Source: RH-chloro-G1 sp003670575 (GTDB taxonomy: Bacteria; Chloroflexota; Dehalococcoidia; UBA2979). Taken from it: DNA of 63,616 nt. The notes under the pieces are model-generated. The model made no database searches and was not told the origin of the DNA. It saw only the letters and a program-made list of their open reading frames with translations. This document shows, piece by piece, positions 50,785 to 58,898 of the stretch. The position numbers and the translations under genes are program-made. The stretch is from positions 1 through 63,616 of the forward strand of contig CANMOP010000012.1 of the NCBI GenBank assembly GCA_947499615.1, read 5' to 3'. Within the stretch, counting starts at the first letter, position 1, and each line of letters opens with the position of its first letter.

Positions 50785-51899
50785 TTACCCTACCTGAGAG
50801 AAGACGTCCGGGTTCGCCGGACCACTAATCACCAACTGGCCCGCCGCCCCCTTCTCGAGTCGGCTGAGCGAGTGGTCGACGATGAGATACGTGCCCGGCA
50901 CCGGCGACATCAACTCCACCATCGTCGCGCCGCCCGGTGCCACCGTTACCGTCTGCACATGCTCGGCGAGCGCGCTCAACGAGCCCCAGGTCGCAACCTT
51001 GTCGAACACGGTCCCGATGATGTGAAAACTCGAACTGAGGTTTGGCCCGCCGACGCCGAACCAGATGCGCAGCTTCTCGTTCACGTTCGCCTTCAGCGCG
51101 CGGTCGCCCGTCACCGATCCGACTGCGCCGTTGAACACGACGTACGAGGGGCGCTCATCCGCCATGCGCGCGAGGTCAGGCGGCTGCATGCCGGGATCGC
51201 CCGCCTTCCCTGCGGTGTAGATCGCGCCCTGGCAGAGGTAGAACTCCTTATCCACCGGCGGTAGCCCAGCCGCGGGCTCCACGACGATGAGCCCGTACAT
51301 CCCGGAGGAGATATGCATGGGAATCGGTGGCGTCGCGCAGTGGTAGACGTAGACGCCGGGGTGCAGCGCCTTGAACTTCATCGTCTTAGTCTGGCCCGGA
51401 GACACGTTGGTGAGGGAGGCGCCGCCGCCGGGCCCAAGCACCGCATGCAAATCGATGTTGTGTCCCACGGAACTGTTCGTCTTGTTCGCGAGCGAGAGCT
51501 CCACGGTGTCGCCCTCGCGAACCCGAACCATCGGGCCGGGAACCGTGCCGTTGAACGTCCAGAAGTGGTACGCCGCACCATCCGCGAGCTTGCCATCGAG
51601 CTCGATGGTTTCCAGCGCGACCTTCACGACCTCGGACGTCGAGCGCTTGATCGGTGGCGCCATCGCGGGCACCGGAAGGTATGGAACATCGACAGGCTTC
51701 TGCTGCGCCGGAGCCGCCGCAGCAGCGCCTTGCCCCCTGCCGCAGCGGCGGACGGGGCCGTAGCAGTGGCAGTGGTCGGCGTCGACTTCTTTGTCGTATC
51801 GGTACACCCAATCAGGCCGGCCAACGGCAAGACGGCACCCGCCATGCCCAAGTAACGCAGGATGCTCCGTCGGTCCATCGTCTCGTTTGTTTCCACCAT
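50785..51899 (-). CDS. nirK: Copper-containing nitrite reductase (NirK/AniA type), frameshifted after the signal peptide
   Basis: The catalytic part is a two-cupredoxin nitrite reductase, which reduces nitrite to NO. Type 1 and type 2 copper ligands are visible: HNIDLH, then YHCATPPIPMH with the Met in SSGM, and the second-domain His in SSFHIIG. The 8-residue Cys-His spacing matches the AniA (class II) form. The N-terminus is in another frame: ATG 51899 (MVETNETMDRRSILRYLG) gives a Tat-like signal and lipobox LIGC, then a Thr/Ala linker. The frames meet at a run of five C (51733-51737, plus strand); one added base restores a lipoprotein of about 371 residues. The alternative start at 51912 in the catalytic frame has no signal. 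GGAG lies seven bases before ATG 51899. Confidence 0.85.
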
Positions 51900-52146
51900 C
51901 GCAGTGCTCCATCTCTTACTCAGGCCATCCACACGCGGTGTTGTGAAACGACCCACCAGCAGCGTGCGGCCTGCCGGTGCCGCCACCAATGGGCGAAGGC
52001 CATGCTCCCGTCGGCAAAGGTCCTGCCTTGTGCGGGCCGATCCGCACCATCGTCACCACCCGGTGCGCGCCATAGTTGCCTCCCCACAGTGAGCAATCGC
52101 GAGTCGCGCACACGTGCGGCTCGACGAGAACGAGGCAACACGGCAG

Positions 52147-53544
52147 ATGCAACGCAGACCAGCACCCAACGCTACCAAGATGTCGCGTGAGCTCCACGTC
52201 CCGTTCGTGCTCACCGCGCTGGCGTTTGCGATCCTCGGCGGCTTCTCGCTGGCGATCGTGCTGCCCGTGGAGGCCGCGCTTGGGATCGGCACGGCCAGCC
52301 GCGTCTCCCACGCGCAAATTCACGGCCACATGCAGGTCGTCGGCTTTGTCGGTGTCATGGTGGTGGGTATCGCATACCACTTGATCCCGGCGTTCAAGGG
52401 TCGCTCGCTCGCGGCGGCGCGTCTCACCACCCCATCGCTGGTGCTGCTGGCGGGTGGTGTGCTGCTGCGCGTGATCGGGCAGCAGCTCGCAACGCATTCA
52501 ACCTTCGCAGCCACGATGGTGCTTGGGGCAATCATGGAGGCCGCCGGGAGTGTCTGTTTCGCGGTGGTCGTGCTAGCCACACTGCTGCCCGGACTTCGGC
52601 GCGGTGACCCGACGCCGTGGTTCTTTTGCGCTGGTGCAGTGTGGTTCGAGACCCAGGCGATGCTCGGCGCGTGGTGGGTCACGGACGCCGCCCTCGCCGG
52701 CAGTCCGGCACTCCCCCCCGTACACGACGGATTGCTCGTGACGTTGCAGCTCTTTGGCTTCGTGCTGTTCTTCATCCTCGGCGTCGGTGTGCGCACCTTC
52801 CCGGTGTTCTTCGCCGTCTCCCGACCGGGCATGCGTGCGCTCGCCGTGCCGTATGCGCTGTGCCAAATCGGGGTGGCATGCGCACTGCTCGCGACTCTGC
52901 TGCGAGTCACCACAAGCGTCGAGGCATCCACACTCGCGGGGTTCGGCTCGGTGTCATTGGGAATCGGATTGTTCTGGGTGACCGCACGGACAGGGTGGTG
53001 GCGCGCGCCCTCACGGCTCCGCCCAGCGTCGAGGCCCTTCGCGCTGCCGTTACAGATCGCCCTTGCCTGGCTCTCGACCGCGGCACTCGCGCTGGTCGGC
53101 ATGGGCATCACCGGCCTGTTCACTCAATCGCTCCCGCCCGCGAGCCAGGTTGACGCGGTACGTCACATCGTCGCGGTTGGCGTCGTGCTGACGACCATCG
53201 TTGCGATGGGGCAACTGGTGCTGCCGGAGTTCGCCAGCGAGCGGTTCAGCGGCGCGCAGTCGGCGTGGCGGGGAATCGCGCTTGGCGTACTACTCGCGGT
53301 CGCGACCGTACTGCGCGGGGGCAGCCGCTGGTGGGACCAGTCCCTCCCGCCGCTGGGTGTGAACATCGCGATGGCAGCGGGAGGCGTGATCGGGATGGCA
53401 GTGATGGCAACGTTCGCCGTGCTGTACGTGCGCGGGCTGCGTCAGCATCGAGCGCTGCTCGCGCGATTCGCGGCGATGACCGAGGGTGGCGGCAGTTGGG
53501 CGCTCACCCCTGTGACGCCACGGCCGTCAGACCCGGAACCATAG
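52147..53544 (+). CDS. nnrS: NnrS-family haem-copper-type membrane protein
   Basis: A 465-residue membrane protein with about twelve hydrophobic segments. ARVSHAQIHGHMQVVGFVGVM-type His-rich TM2 (residues about 46-66 here) and IAYHLIPAF near 74 are the NnrS signature. NnrS proteins occur with denitrification genes and relieve NO stress. It is divergent from nirK with a 247-base gap in which no clear FNR/NNR box was found. Start is uncertain: ATG 52147 has GAGG 11 bases upstream; ATG 52180 and GTG 52114 are alternatives. Confidence 0.85.
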   Translation: MQRRPAPNATKMSRELHVPFVLTALAFAILGGFSLAIVLPVEAALGIGTASRVSHAQIHGHMQVVGFVGVMVVGIAYHLIPAFKGRSLAAARLTTPSLVLLAGGVLLRVIGQQLATHSTFAATMVLGAIMEAAGSVCFAVVVLATLLPGLRRGDPTPWFFCAGAVWFETQAMLGAWWVTDAALAGSPALPPVHDGLLVTLQLFGFVLFFILGVGVRTFPVFFAVSRPGMRALAVPYALCQIGVACALLATLLRVTTSVEASTLAGFGSVSLGIGLFWVTARTGWWRAPSRLRPASRPFALPLQIALAWLSTAALALVGMGITGLFTQSLPPASQVDAVRHIVAVGVVLTTIVAMGQLVLPEFASERFSGAQSAWRGIALGVLLAVATVLRGGSRWWDQSLPPLGVNIAMAAGGVIGMAVMATFAVLYVRGLRQHRALLARFAAMTEGGGSWALTPVTPRPSDPEP

Positions 53545-53600
53545 CGGCCGGGTGCATCCCATGGTGGCGCGGCGGACAAGCCGCCGCACCACCGGATGGC

Positions 53601-54986
53601 TTATCTCCAGGAACCGTTGCCACGACCTCGTGCAGCCTCGGGTCGGCGAGCGGCGGGGCGGCGATTGGCGCCGCCGGAACGCTGCGGGCTGTTGCCTGTG
53701 GCTCGCGCGTTACGCGGGCCGTCGGTCGAGGGGGCGCCCAGCGGCGGCTCCCACGCTCCGAGGTCCAGTAGCCGCACGTCGTCCGGCGACATTGGCACCA
53801 CCCGGAGGTTGAGACCGGCGTCCCGCTGAAGCAGCGCGACATCGCGAGTCTCGTACGGCTGGCAGAGGGTGACCGCCAGGCCTTCCTCGCCCGCTCGAGC
53901 GGTGCGGCCGGAACGGTGCACATATGTCTTCGCGTCTTCGGGCAGGTCGTAGTGCAACACCACATCCAGACCATCGACGTGCAAGCCACGCGCCGCGACG
54001 TTCGTGGCGACCAGCACGGTCGTCTCACCGTCGGTGAACGCAGCCAGTGTGCGCTCGCGCCGTCCCTGGGCCAGCCGACCGTGCATCGCAGCGGTGCGCA
54101 GTCCTGCATTCCCAAGCTGCGTGGCGAGCCTGTCCGCGCCGTGCGTCGTCTTCACGAAGACCAGCGCGCGACGCGCCCCGGCGCAAATCTGCGCCGCGAC
54201 CGCTACCTTCTCTTCGGCCGTCACGCCAATGAAGCGATGCTCCAGCGTGTTGACGCTCACTGTCTCTTGCGCAACCTCGTGGCGGACAGGCTCGTGCTGG
54301 TACTTGCGAACCAGCGCACCCACCATGCCGTCCAACGTCGCGGAGAACAGCATGACCTGCGCACCTTCGACGCGAGCGAGGATGCGGTCGACCTGCGGCA
54401 GGAAGCCCATGTCGGCCATCTGGTCCGCCTCGTCGATGACGACAGTACGGACGTCTTCCATCGACACTTCGCCGCGCTCCAACAGATCGTTCAGGCGGCC
54501 AGGAGTGGCGACAACCAGGTCGACACCGGCCTGCAGCGCCTTGATCTGGCGGAACATCGAGACGCCGCCGTAGATCGCGCACAGCCAGAGCTTCCGCGCG
54601 ACGGCCAGCGGAGCCAGGGTCTCGGTCACCTGGTTGGCCAGCTCACGCGTGGGTACCAGTACGAGCGAGCGAGGTCGGCGACGGGCCGCGGTCTCCGTCC
54701 GCTCGATCAGCGGCAACCCGAAGGCGAGCGTCTTGCCGGATCCTGTCTGCGCTTTCCCACTGACATCGCGGCCTGCGAGGCCGTCCGGGATCGTCATGAC
54801 CTGCACTTCGGTGGGTGTCGTAATGCCGGCACGTGCGAGCACCGCGATCAGATCAGCGGCGACGCCGAGCTCCGCGAAGGAGCTGCCGACGAACCCGTTG
54901 TCCTGCTGGTCCTCGTCCGACATCCGGACATCCTCGGGGGCCTCGAACTCGGAGCGCTCGCTCGGTTCGGTCTGTGCGAGCGTCAT
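53601..54986 (-). CDS. DEAD-box RNA helicase
   Basis: A 461-residue ATP-dependent RNA helicase. The Q motif precedes TPTEVQ near residue 58, then come AQTGSGKT (Walker A) near 79, PTRELA near 111, TPGRL near 159, DEAD near 184 (VIDEADQMADMGF), SATLD near 217, and in the second half VATNVAARGLHVDGLD near 335 and HRSGRTARAGEEG near 363. The C-terminus is Arg/Gly/Pro-rich, as in cold-shock helicases of the RhlE/CsdA type. Its start overlaps the stop of a 76-residue ORF (TAATG), so both are translated together. An RRM protein gene lies upstream on the same strand, so this may be an RNA-remodelling group. Confidence 0.93.
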   Translation of the reverse strand: MTLAQTEPSERSEFEAPEDVRMSDEDQQDNGFVGSSFAELGVAADLIAVLARAGITTPTEVQVMTIPDGLAGRDVSGKAQTGSGKTLAFGLPLIERTETAARRRPRSLVLVPTRELANQVTETLAPLAVARKLWLCAIYGGVSMFRQIKALQAGVDLVVATPGRLNDLLERGEVSMEDVRTVVIDEADQMADMGFLPQVDRILARVEGAQVMLFSATLDGMVGALVRKYQHEPVRHEVAQETVSVNTLEHRFIGVTAEEKVAVAAQICAGARRALVFVKTTHGADRLATQLGNAGLRTAAMHGRLAQGRRERTLAAFTDGETTVLVATNVAARGLHVDGLDVVLHYDLPEDAKTYVHRSGRTARAGEEGLAVTLCQPYETRDVALLQRDAGLNLRVVPMSPDDVRLLDLGAWEPPLGAPSTDGPRNARATGNSPQRSGGANRRPAARRPEAARGRGNGSWR

Positions 54987-55216
54987 TACGCAGCACCGAG
55001 TTCAACTGCGGCTGTCGTCGACACCACCAGCGCGGCGGGCGCCGCAGCGGCGAGCGCGTCCTTCAGCACCTCGTACCGTCGGGTCGCCTCCCGCAGCGTG
55101 CGATAGCTCCGGTCGGTCAGCTCACCCCGTCGCACGTAGTAGCGGCCATCGTGCGGGACGGCATCCGTGCCCTCTTCGATGGAGAGCCCAAGCCCTTCAA
55201 TCCTCTGATGAAACAT
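54986..55216 (-). CDS. Small hypothetical protein coupled to the helicase
   Basis: A 76-residue soluble protein, MFHQRIEGLGLSIEEG at its start, with GRYYVRRGELTDRSYRTLREATRRYEVLKDAL forming a probable strand and helix, and an Ala-rich end. I do not recognise a family. GGAGG four bases before the ATG supports the start. Its stop is fused to the helicase start (TAATG), so it is likely made in fixed ratio with the helicase. Confidence 0.6.
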   Translation of the reverse strand: MFHQRIEGLGLSIEEGTDAVPHDGRYYVRRGELTDRSYRTLREATRRYEVLKDALAAAAPAALVVSTTAAVELGAA

Positions 55217-55384
55217 CCATCCTCCAGTGAACCGCCCCTTCGACGTACCTCGTCGAGAGGGCATGCGATCTCCCGGAGCACAGTGTCCCAAGAAGATCCG
55301 AAAAGATTCGTTGTGGAAAGCAGGGAGCCCGGCTCATCGCCGAGCTGCCTGTTCGGACGGTCGGCGCATTGCCGAGCGATCGGC

Positions 55385-55417
55385 ACAGGGGGCTCGGCGT
55401 TGAGCCGAGCCCCCTGT
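55385..55417 (-). terminator. Hairpin after the RRM gene
   Basis: ACAGGGGGCTCGGC (55385-55398) pairs over 14 bp with GCCGAGCCCCCTGT (55404-55417). No T run follows on either strand, so termination strength is uncertain. It stands between the RRM gene end (55489) and the small ORF upstream of the helicase. Confidence 0.6.
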
Positions 55418-55488
55418 CACGTCATTCCAGAGCCAGTTCCGAGCATCCCTCGCCCGAGAAAGGGAGCGCGCGGCTCGGAGAGGTGCTG

Positions 55489-55890
55489 TTACCGGCGGTC
55501 GCGACCACCGCCGCCGCCGCCGTAGCCACCGCCACCGCCGCCGTAGCCACCACCGCCGCCGCCGTAGCCGCCGCCACCGCCGCCGCCGTAACCACCACCG
55601 CCGCCGCCGCCGTAGCTGCGACCACCGCCGCCGCCGCCGCCCGCCTCACGAGGCTTGGCCTCGTTGACGTTCAGGGCACGGCCGCCGAAGTCCTTGCCGT
55701 TCAAGGCAGCGATTGCCTTGCGCGCCGCGTCGTCATCCATTTCCACGAAGCCGAAGCCGCGCGGACGACCCGTCTCGCGGTCGGTCGGGAGGGCCACTGA
55801 TACCACTTCGCCGTGCTCGGCGAACAGCTTCGTGACCTCAGCCTCGGTCGCGTTGAACGGGAGATTGCCTACGTAAATCTTCTGAACCAA
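55489..55890 (-). CDS. Glycine-rich RNA-binding protein (single RRM)
   Basis: A 133-residue protein. One RRM at residues 1-80 has RNP2 IYVGNL near residue 5 and RNP1 RGFGFVEM near 44-51. Residues 84-133 are Gly with regular Tyr and Arg (GGGGGGY repeats), encoded by a GCC/CCG triplet-rich tract at about 55500-55640. This layout matches bacterial cold-inducible RNA-binding proteins of cyanobacteria. It would bind single-stranded RNA and may phase-separate through its tail. A 130-base leader is likely if TATAGT (minus strand, 56027-56032) is the -10 box. Confidence 0.93.
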   Translation of the reverse strand: MVQKIYVGNLPFNATEAEVTKLFAEHGEVVSVALPTDRETGRPRGFGFVEMDDDAARKAIAALNGKDFGGRALNVNEAKPREAGGGGGGGRSYGGGGGGGYGGGGGGGYGGGGGGYGGGGGGYGGGGGGRDRR

Positions 55891-56454
55891 AACGTCTCGC
55901 TCCTTGCCGGTTGCCCGGCCTGATCGGATCCGATGAGGGATCCACCTCGATGATCTCAGACTCGACGCGGACGTTCGGGCAACGGCGGAGAAGAGGACTG
56001 AGGATTGCGGCTAGACCGCTCTTTTTACTATAGCACGAACGTAGCGCGTGTGCCGTTCGGCGCCGGATGCGTGCGCGCCGCCCATCGACGACCTCCGTGG
56101 ACCGTGCGATGTCACCGATCCGGCGCCCCCGACTACCGCCGCAATCGATCGCGAAATACACGTCAGTCGGATGGACACTCGTGGCGCATTAGAGCGTACG
56201 CTGTTGACGACGCCCTCGGAGGATGGCTCCCACGGGGGATTCCACAGCACGCGTGCTGACAGCGTCCATCCAGATAGTATCGTCCAGACCGTCTCGTTCA
56301 CGCCGTTTCGTCCAAACTTCGCGCGTCCAGCGTGATGCGATGCGGCCACCCACACGGGCACCAGCGTTCAGCGGTGAATGCTCGCGACCCGGCAGACCAC
56401 AGGCCAGCCAGAGCGCCCGGCGGGCAGTTCTGCGCGACGTACCGAGGTATGTGC
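55891..56454. other. Long divergent intergenic region
   Basis: About 564 bases without a supportable gene. An AT-rich spot CTTTTTACTATAGC (56021-56034) gives TATAGT on the minus strand as a possible -10 box for the RRM gene. Overlapping open frames on both strands are Arg-rich and unlike proteins. No tRNA or small RNA structure was recognised, but a leader RNA for the RRM gene is plausible. Confidence 0.3.
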
Positions 56455-56625
56455 ATGCTTGAATCCCTGGTCCCCCTGACTGAGTGTGCCCACCACTGGA
56501 TTCTCCTCGCACCCTCTGGCAACTCGACCAACGGGACCTGTAAGCACTGCGGTGCCACCCGACAGTTCAACGACGCCAACCAGGCGCCTGGGCGCTACGC
56601 CCACCGCGCGAAGGCGAAGCCCTAG
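56455..56625 (+). CDS. Small zinc-ribbon-like protein
   Basis: A 56-residue protein. CAHHW near residue 11, then PSGNSTNGTCKHCGATRQF near 20-38, gives a C/H-x-H plus CxxC pattern of a small zinc ribbon. I recognise this type as a common unnamed short protein in Chloroflexota. ATG 56455 has GAGG seven bases before it; ATG 56449 is an alternative. Role unknown. Confidence 0.65.
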   Translation: MLESLVPLTECAHHWILLAPSGNSTNGTCKHCGATRQFNDANQAPGRYAHRAKAKP

Positions 56626-56811
56626 CACTTCACACACGCGTCGGCTTGCTCGATCGCGGCGCACAGGGCACCGCCGTCTCATGCTCGACATCGGTGTTGC
56701 GTACATTCGCCAGACGGATCTCTATACTCGCAGCGGCAAGAACCGGTGCTCGCGCAGTGGGGGCTCAGCATGCCTCCCTCGACGCGCGCCGTAGCTGATG
56801 AGGAGTTGAGC

Positions 56812-57912
56812 ATGGCTGACAAGATCCGCGTAGGCATCGTTGGCGCCACCGTAACGCAGGGCGGCAGTGGCTGGGGCGCCAATGCACATGTTCCCGCGCT
56901 GCATGCGCTCCCCGACTTCGAAATCAAAGCCGTCTGCACCGCTCACGAGGAGACCGCACAGGCGTCCGCCGCAGCCTTCGGCGCGGATCTCGCGTTCCAC
57001 AACATGGATGAGATGGCGGCCCACCCGGACGTCGATCTGGTGGTGGTGTGCGTGCGGGTGCCGTGGCACAAGGACCTGGTGATGTCCGGACTGCGCGCCG
57101 GCAAGCCCGTCTTCTGCGAGTGGCCGCTGGGCGCGAACCTTGCGGAGGCCGAGGAGATGGCCACCTTCGCGCGCGAGCACTCCCTGCGCACGATCGTTGG
57201 CCTGCAGGGCCGCAGCGATCCTATGGTTCGCTACGCTGCCGAACTGGTGGCGGGTGGCCACATCGGCGAGGTACTGGTCGCGAACCTGAGCATCATGGGT
57301 GCCGCCAGTTACGAGCGTGGCGCGGGCCGACTCTGGCAGCGGCTGCACGCGAACGGCGCGAACACACTCACCATCTCCGGCGGCCATGGCATCGACGCTA
57401 TGTGCGCGATCCTCGGTGAGTTCGCGGAGGTCACCGCACGCGTGGCCACGCGTGTCACCGAATGGTTGGACACTGACGAGAACCAGCGCGTGCCCGTCGA
57501 CGCGCCCGACAGCATCAGCATCGCGGGGCGGCTGCACAGCGGCGCGGAAGTCTCCGTGCAGGTGGCCGCCGTACCGGTGGGCGCAACGGGCAGCCGCCTA
57601 GACATCTACGGCCGCGATGGTACGTTGTCCCTCGTCTCCGCCGGCGCACTGTCCACCGGCCCGAACCGCCTGTTCAGCACCCGCGGGCGTGAGGCGGCCA
57701 TCGAGATGACGCCGCCTGAGCAGTACGTGCTCGCGCCGGAGGGAACGCCGCCGGGGCCGCCGCGCAACGTCGCGCAGGCCTACGCCGGGTGGGCGGACAC
57801 CTGGGAGGGCAAGGCCTCGGCCATCCCGGACTTCGAGGTTGCCGTGACACGTCACCGCCTGATTGATGCGATCGAGCGCTCCGCTCGCGAGGGTCGATCC
57901 ATCACTCTGTAA
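56812..57912 (+). CDS. Gfo/Idh/MocA-family oxidoreductase with an EWP motif
   Basis: A 366-residue protein with an N-terminal Rossmann fold (GIVGATVTQGGSGWG near residue 9, longer than the usual loop) and a C-terminal alpha/beta substrate domain (GHGIDAMCAILGE near 212). The Lys of the usual EKP motif is replaced by Trp in FCEWPLG near residues 102-108. EWP is seen in a subgroup that includes Gal80-like proteins, so sugar-type ligand binding without normal redox chemistry is possible. GAGGAG precedes ATG 56812. Confidence 0.85.
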   Translation: MADKIRVGIVGATVTQGGSGWGANAHVPALHALPDFEIKAVCTAHEETAQASAAAFGADLAFHNMDEMAAHPDVDLVVVCVRVPWHKDLVMSGLRAGKPVFCEWPLGANLAEAEEMATFAREHSLRTIVGLQGRSDPMVRYAAELVAGGHIGEVLVANLSIMGAASYERGAGRLWQRLHANGANTLTISGGHGIDAMCAILGEFAEVTARVATRVTEWLDTDENQRVPVDAPDSISIAGRLHSGAEVSVQVAAVPVGATGSRLDIYGRDGTLSLVSAGALSTGPNRLFSTRGREAAIEMTPPEQYVLAPEGTPPGPPRNVAQAYAGWADTWEGKASAIPDFEVAVTRHRLIDAIERSAREGRSITL

Positions 57913-58041
57913 GCGGCGCGGCCCAGCCGGGCAGCCTCGGCGCTCCGAACACCGTCGCGTGAGCCGACGTGTTACGTTCAGTGCGCACATCGCGAAGCCT
58001 CGCGATGTGCGCCGCGGCGACGCTGAATCGGAGGATCCTCG

Positions 58042-58161
58042 ATGGGTGACAAGAGCCCGAAGGACAAGAACAAGAAGAAGCCGAGCACCAAGCCGCCAAA
58101 GGGCGGAGCACGCCCGAACACGGCCCCGGGCGTCGGCAAGGTTGTCGCGCCGCCGCGCTAG
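58042..58161 (+). CDS. 39-residue Lys/Pro-rich small protein (MGDKSPK type)
   Basis: The open frame encodes MGDKSPKDKNKKKPSTKPPK followed by a Gly/Pro-rich tail ending APPR. GGAGG lies seven bases before the ATG. The MGDKSPK start is one I recognise from short unnamed proteins in many bacteria, which supports real coding. It is highly basic and surely disordered. Possible roles are RNA or nucleoid binding; there is no direct evidence. Confidence 0.7.
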   Translation: MGDKSPKDKNKKKPSTKPPKGGARPNTAPGVGKVVAPPR

Positions 58162-58260
58162 GCGGAGCCTCGAGGCTTCAGCGCACTGCATCGGCGGCCC
58201 GGCGCAGCACACCAGGTGCCCGCCGCCCGACCGATCCGGCCAACGCGCAACACGCCCTGC

Positions 58261-58824
58261 TTACCCGTCCAGCATCGACAGTTCGATGATCCTCGCCTCG
58301 CGCCCCTGAGGCGTGAGCTCCAGGATGGCAACACTGCCAAGCCGCCGCGTCTGCTTTGGCAACGTGGGGCTCCCCGGGTTCGCGAACAGGATGCCCTGGT
58401 GGGTCTCCACCATCGCGTAATGGGTGTGCCCGAACACGATGGTATCTACCGACTGCCCGAAGAACTCCTCGGCGGACACCGGTGCCGTCAACTCGCGCTC
58501 CGGCGGAAACGCCCGCACCAGCGCGCCCGGCTGCACCTCGTCGATGCCGCGCATCGCGAGGTCGTGCACCAGACCGATCGAATACCCCTCCAACGAGAGC
58601 ACGCGTCGGTCCGTCACCCGTGGGTCCCCGATCACCGGCGCCGGCGCCACCTCGACGGCAATCACCGGCGCGATCAGCTCCAGCCAATCCAGGCAGTCCG
58701 ACGAGTAGATGTCGCCCGCGTGGAGGATCAGGTCCACGCCCTCGAAGGCACGCGCCACCTGCTCCGGAGGGTGCACGCCCATCGCGGGCGAATGCGTGTC
58801 AGAGATCAGTCCAATCCTCATCAC
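58261..58824 (-). CDS. Metallophosphoesterase (YfcE-like) with an altered metal site
   Basis: A 187-residue calcineurin-like phosphoesterase. IGLISDTHSP near residue 4, HAGDIY near 35, FGHTHYAM near 132 and FANPGSP near 149 are present. The usual GN(C)D metal-ligand motif near residue 55 is missing (IAVEVAPAPVIGD), and the HGH-like motif reads VHDLA. Activity may therefore be reduced or changed. It follows the second phosphotriesterase-like gene on the same strand. Confidence 0.8.
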   Translation of the reverse strand: MMRIGLISDTHSPAMGVHPPEQVARAFEGVDLILHAGDIYSSDCLDWLELIAPVIAVEVAPAPVIGDPRVTDRRVLSLEGYSIGLVHDLAMRGIDEVQPGALVRAFPPERELTAPVSAEEFFGQSVDTIVFGHTHYAMVETHQGILFANPGSPTLPKQTRRLGSVAILELTPQGREARIIELSMLDG

Positions 58825-58898
58825 ATACCAACCTCACTGCGTCGTCTACGCATCGGCGCTCTTGATGTCTGCCTTCACCACCCTGCCCCGCCGTCCAC

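Noticed and set aside
51900..52146. Search for an FNR/NNR-type box (TTGAT-N4-ATCAA) between nirK and nnrS.
   Set aside because: No matching inverted repeat was seen, so no regulator site is called.
55500..55650. Repeated GCC/CCG triplets that look like a direct-repeat array.
   Set aside because: Not a CRISPR: there are no spacers, and the repeats encode the Gly-rich tail of the RRM protein.
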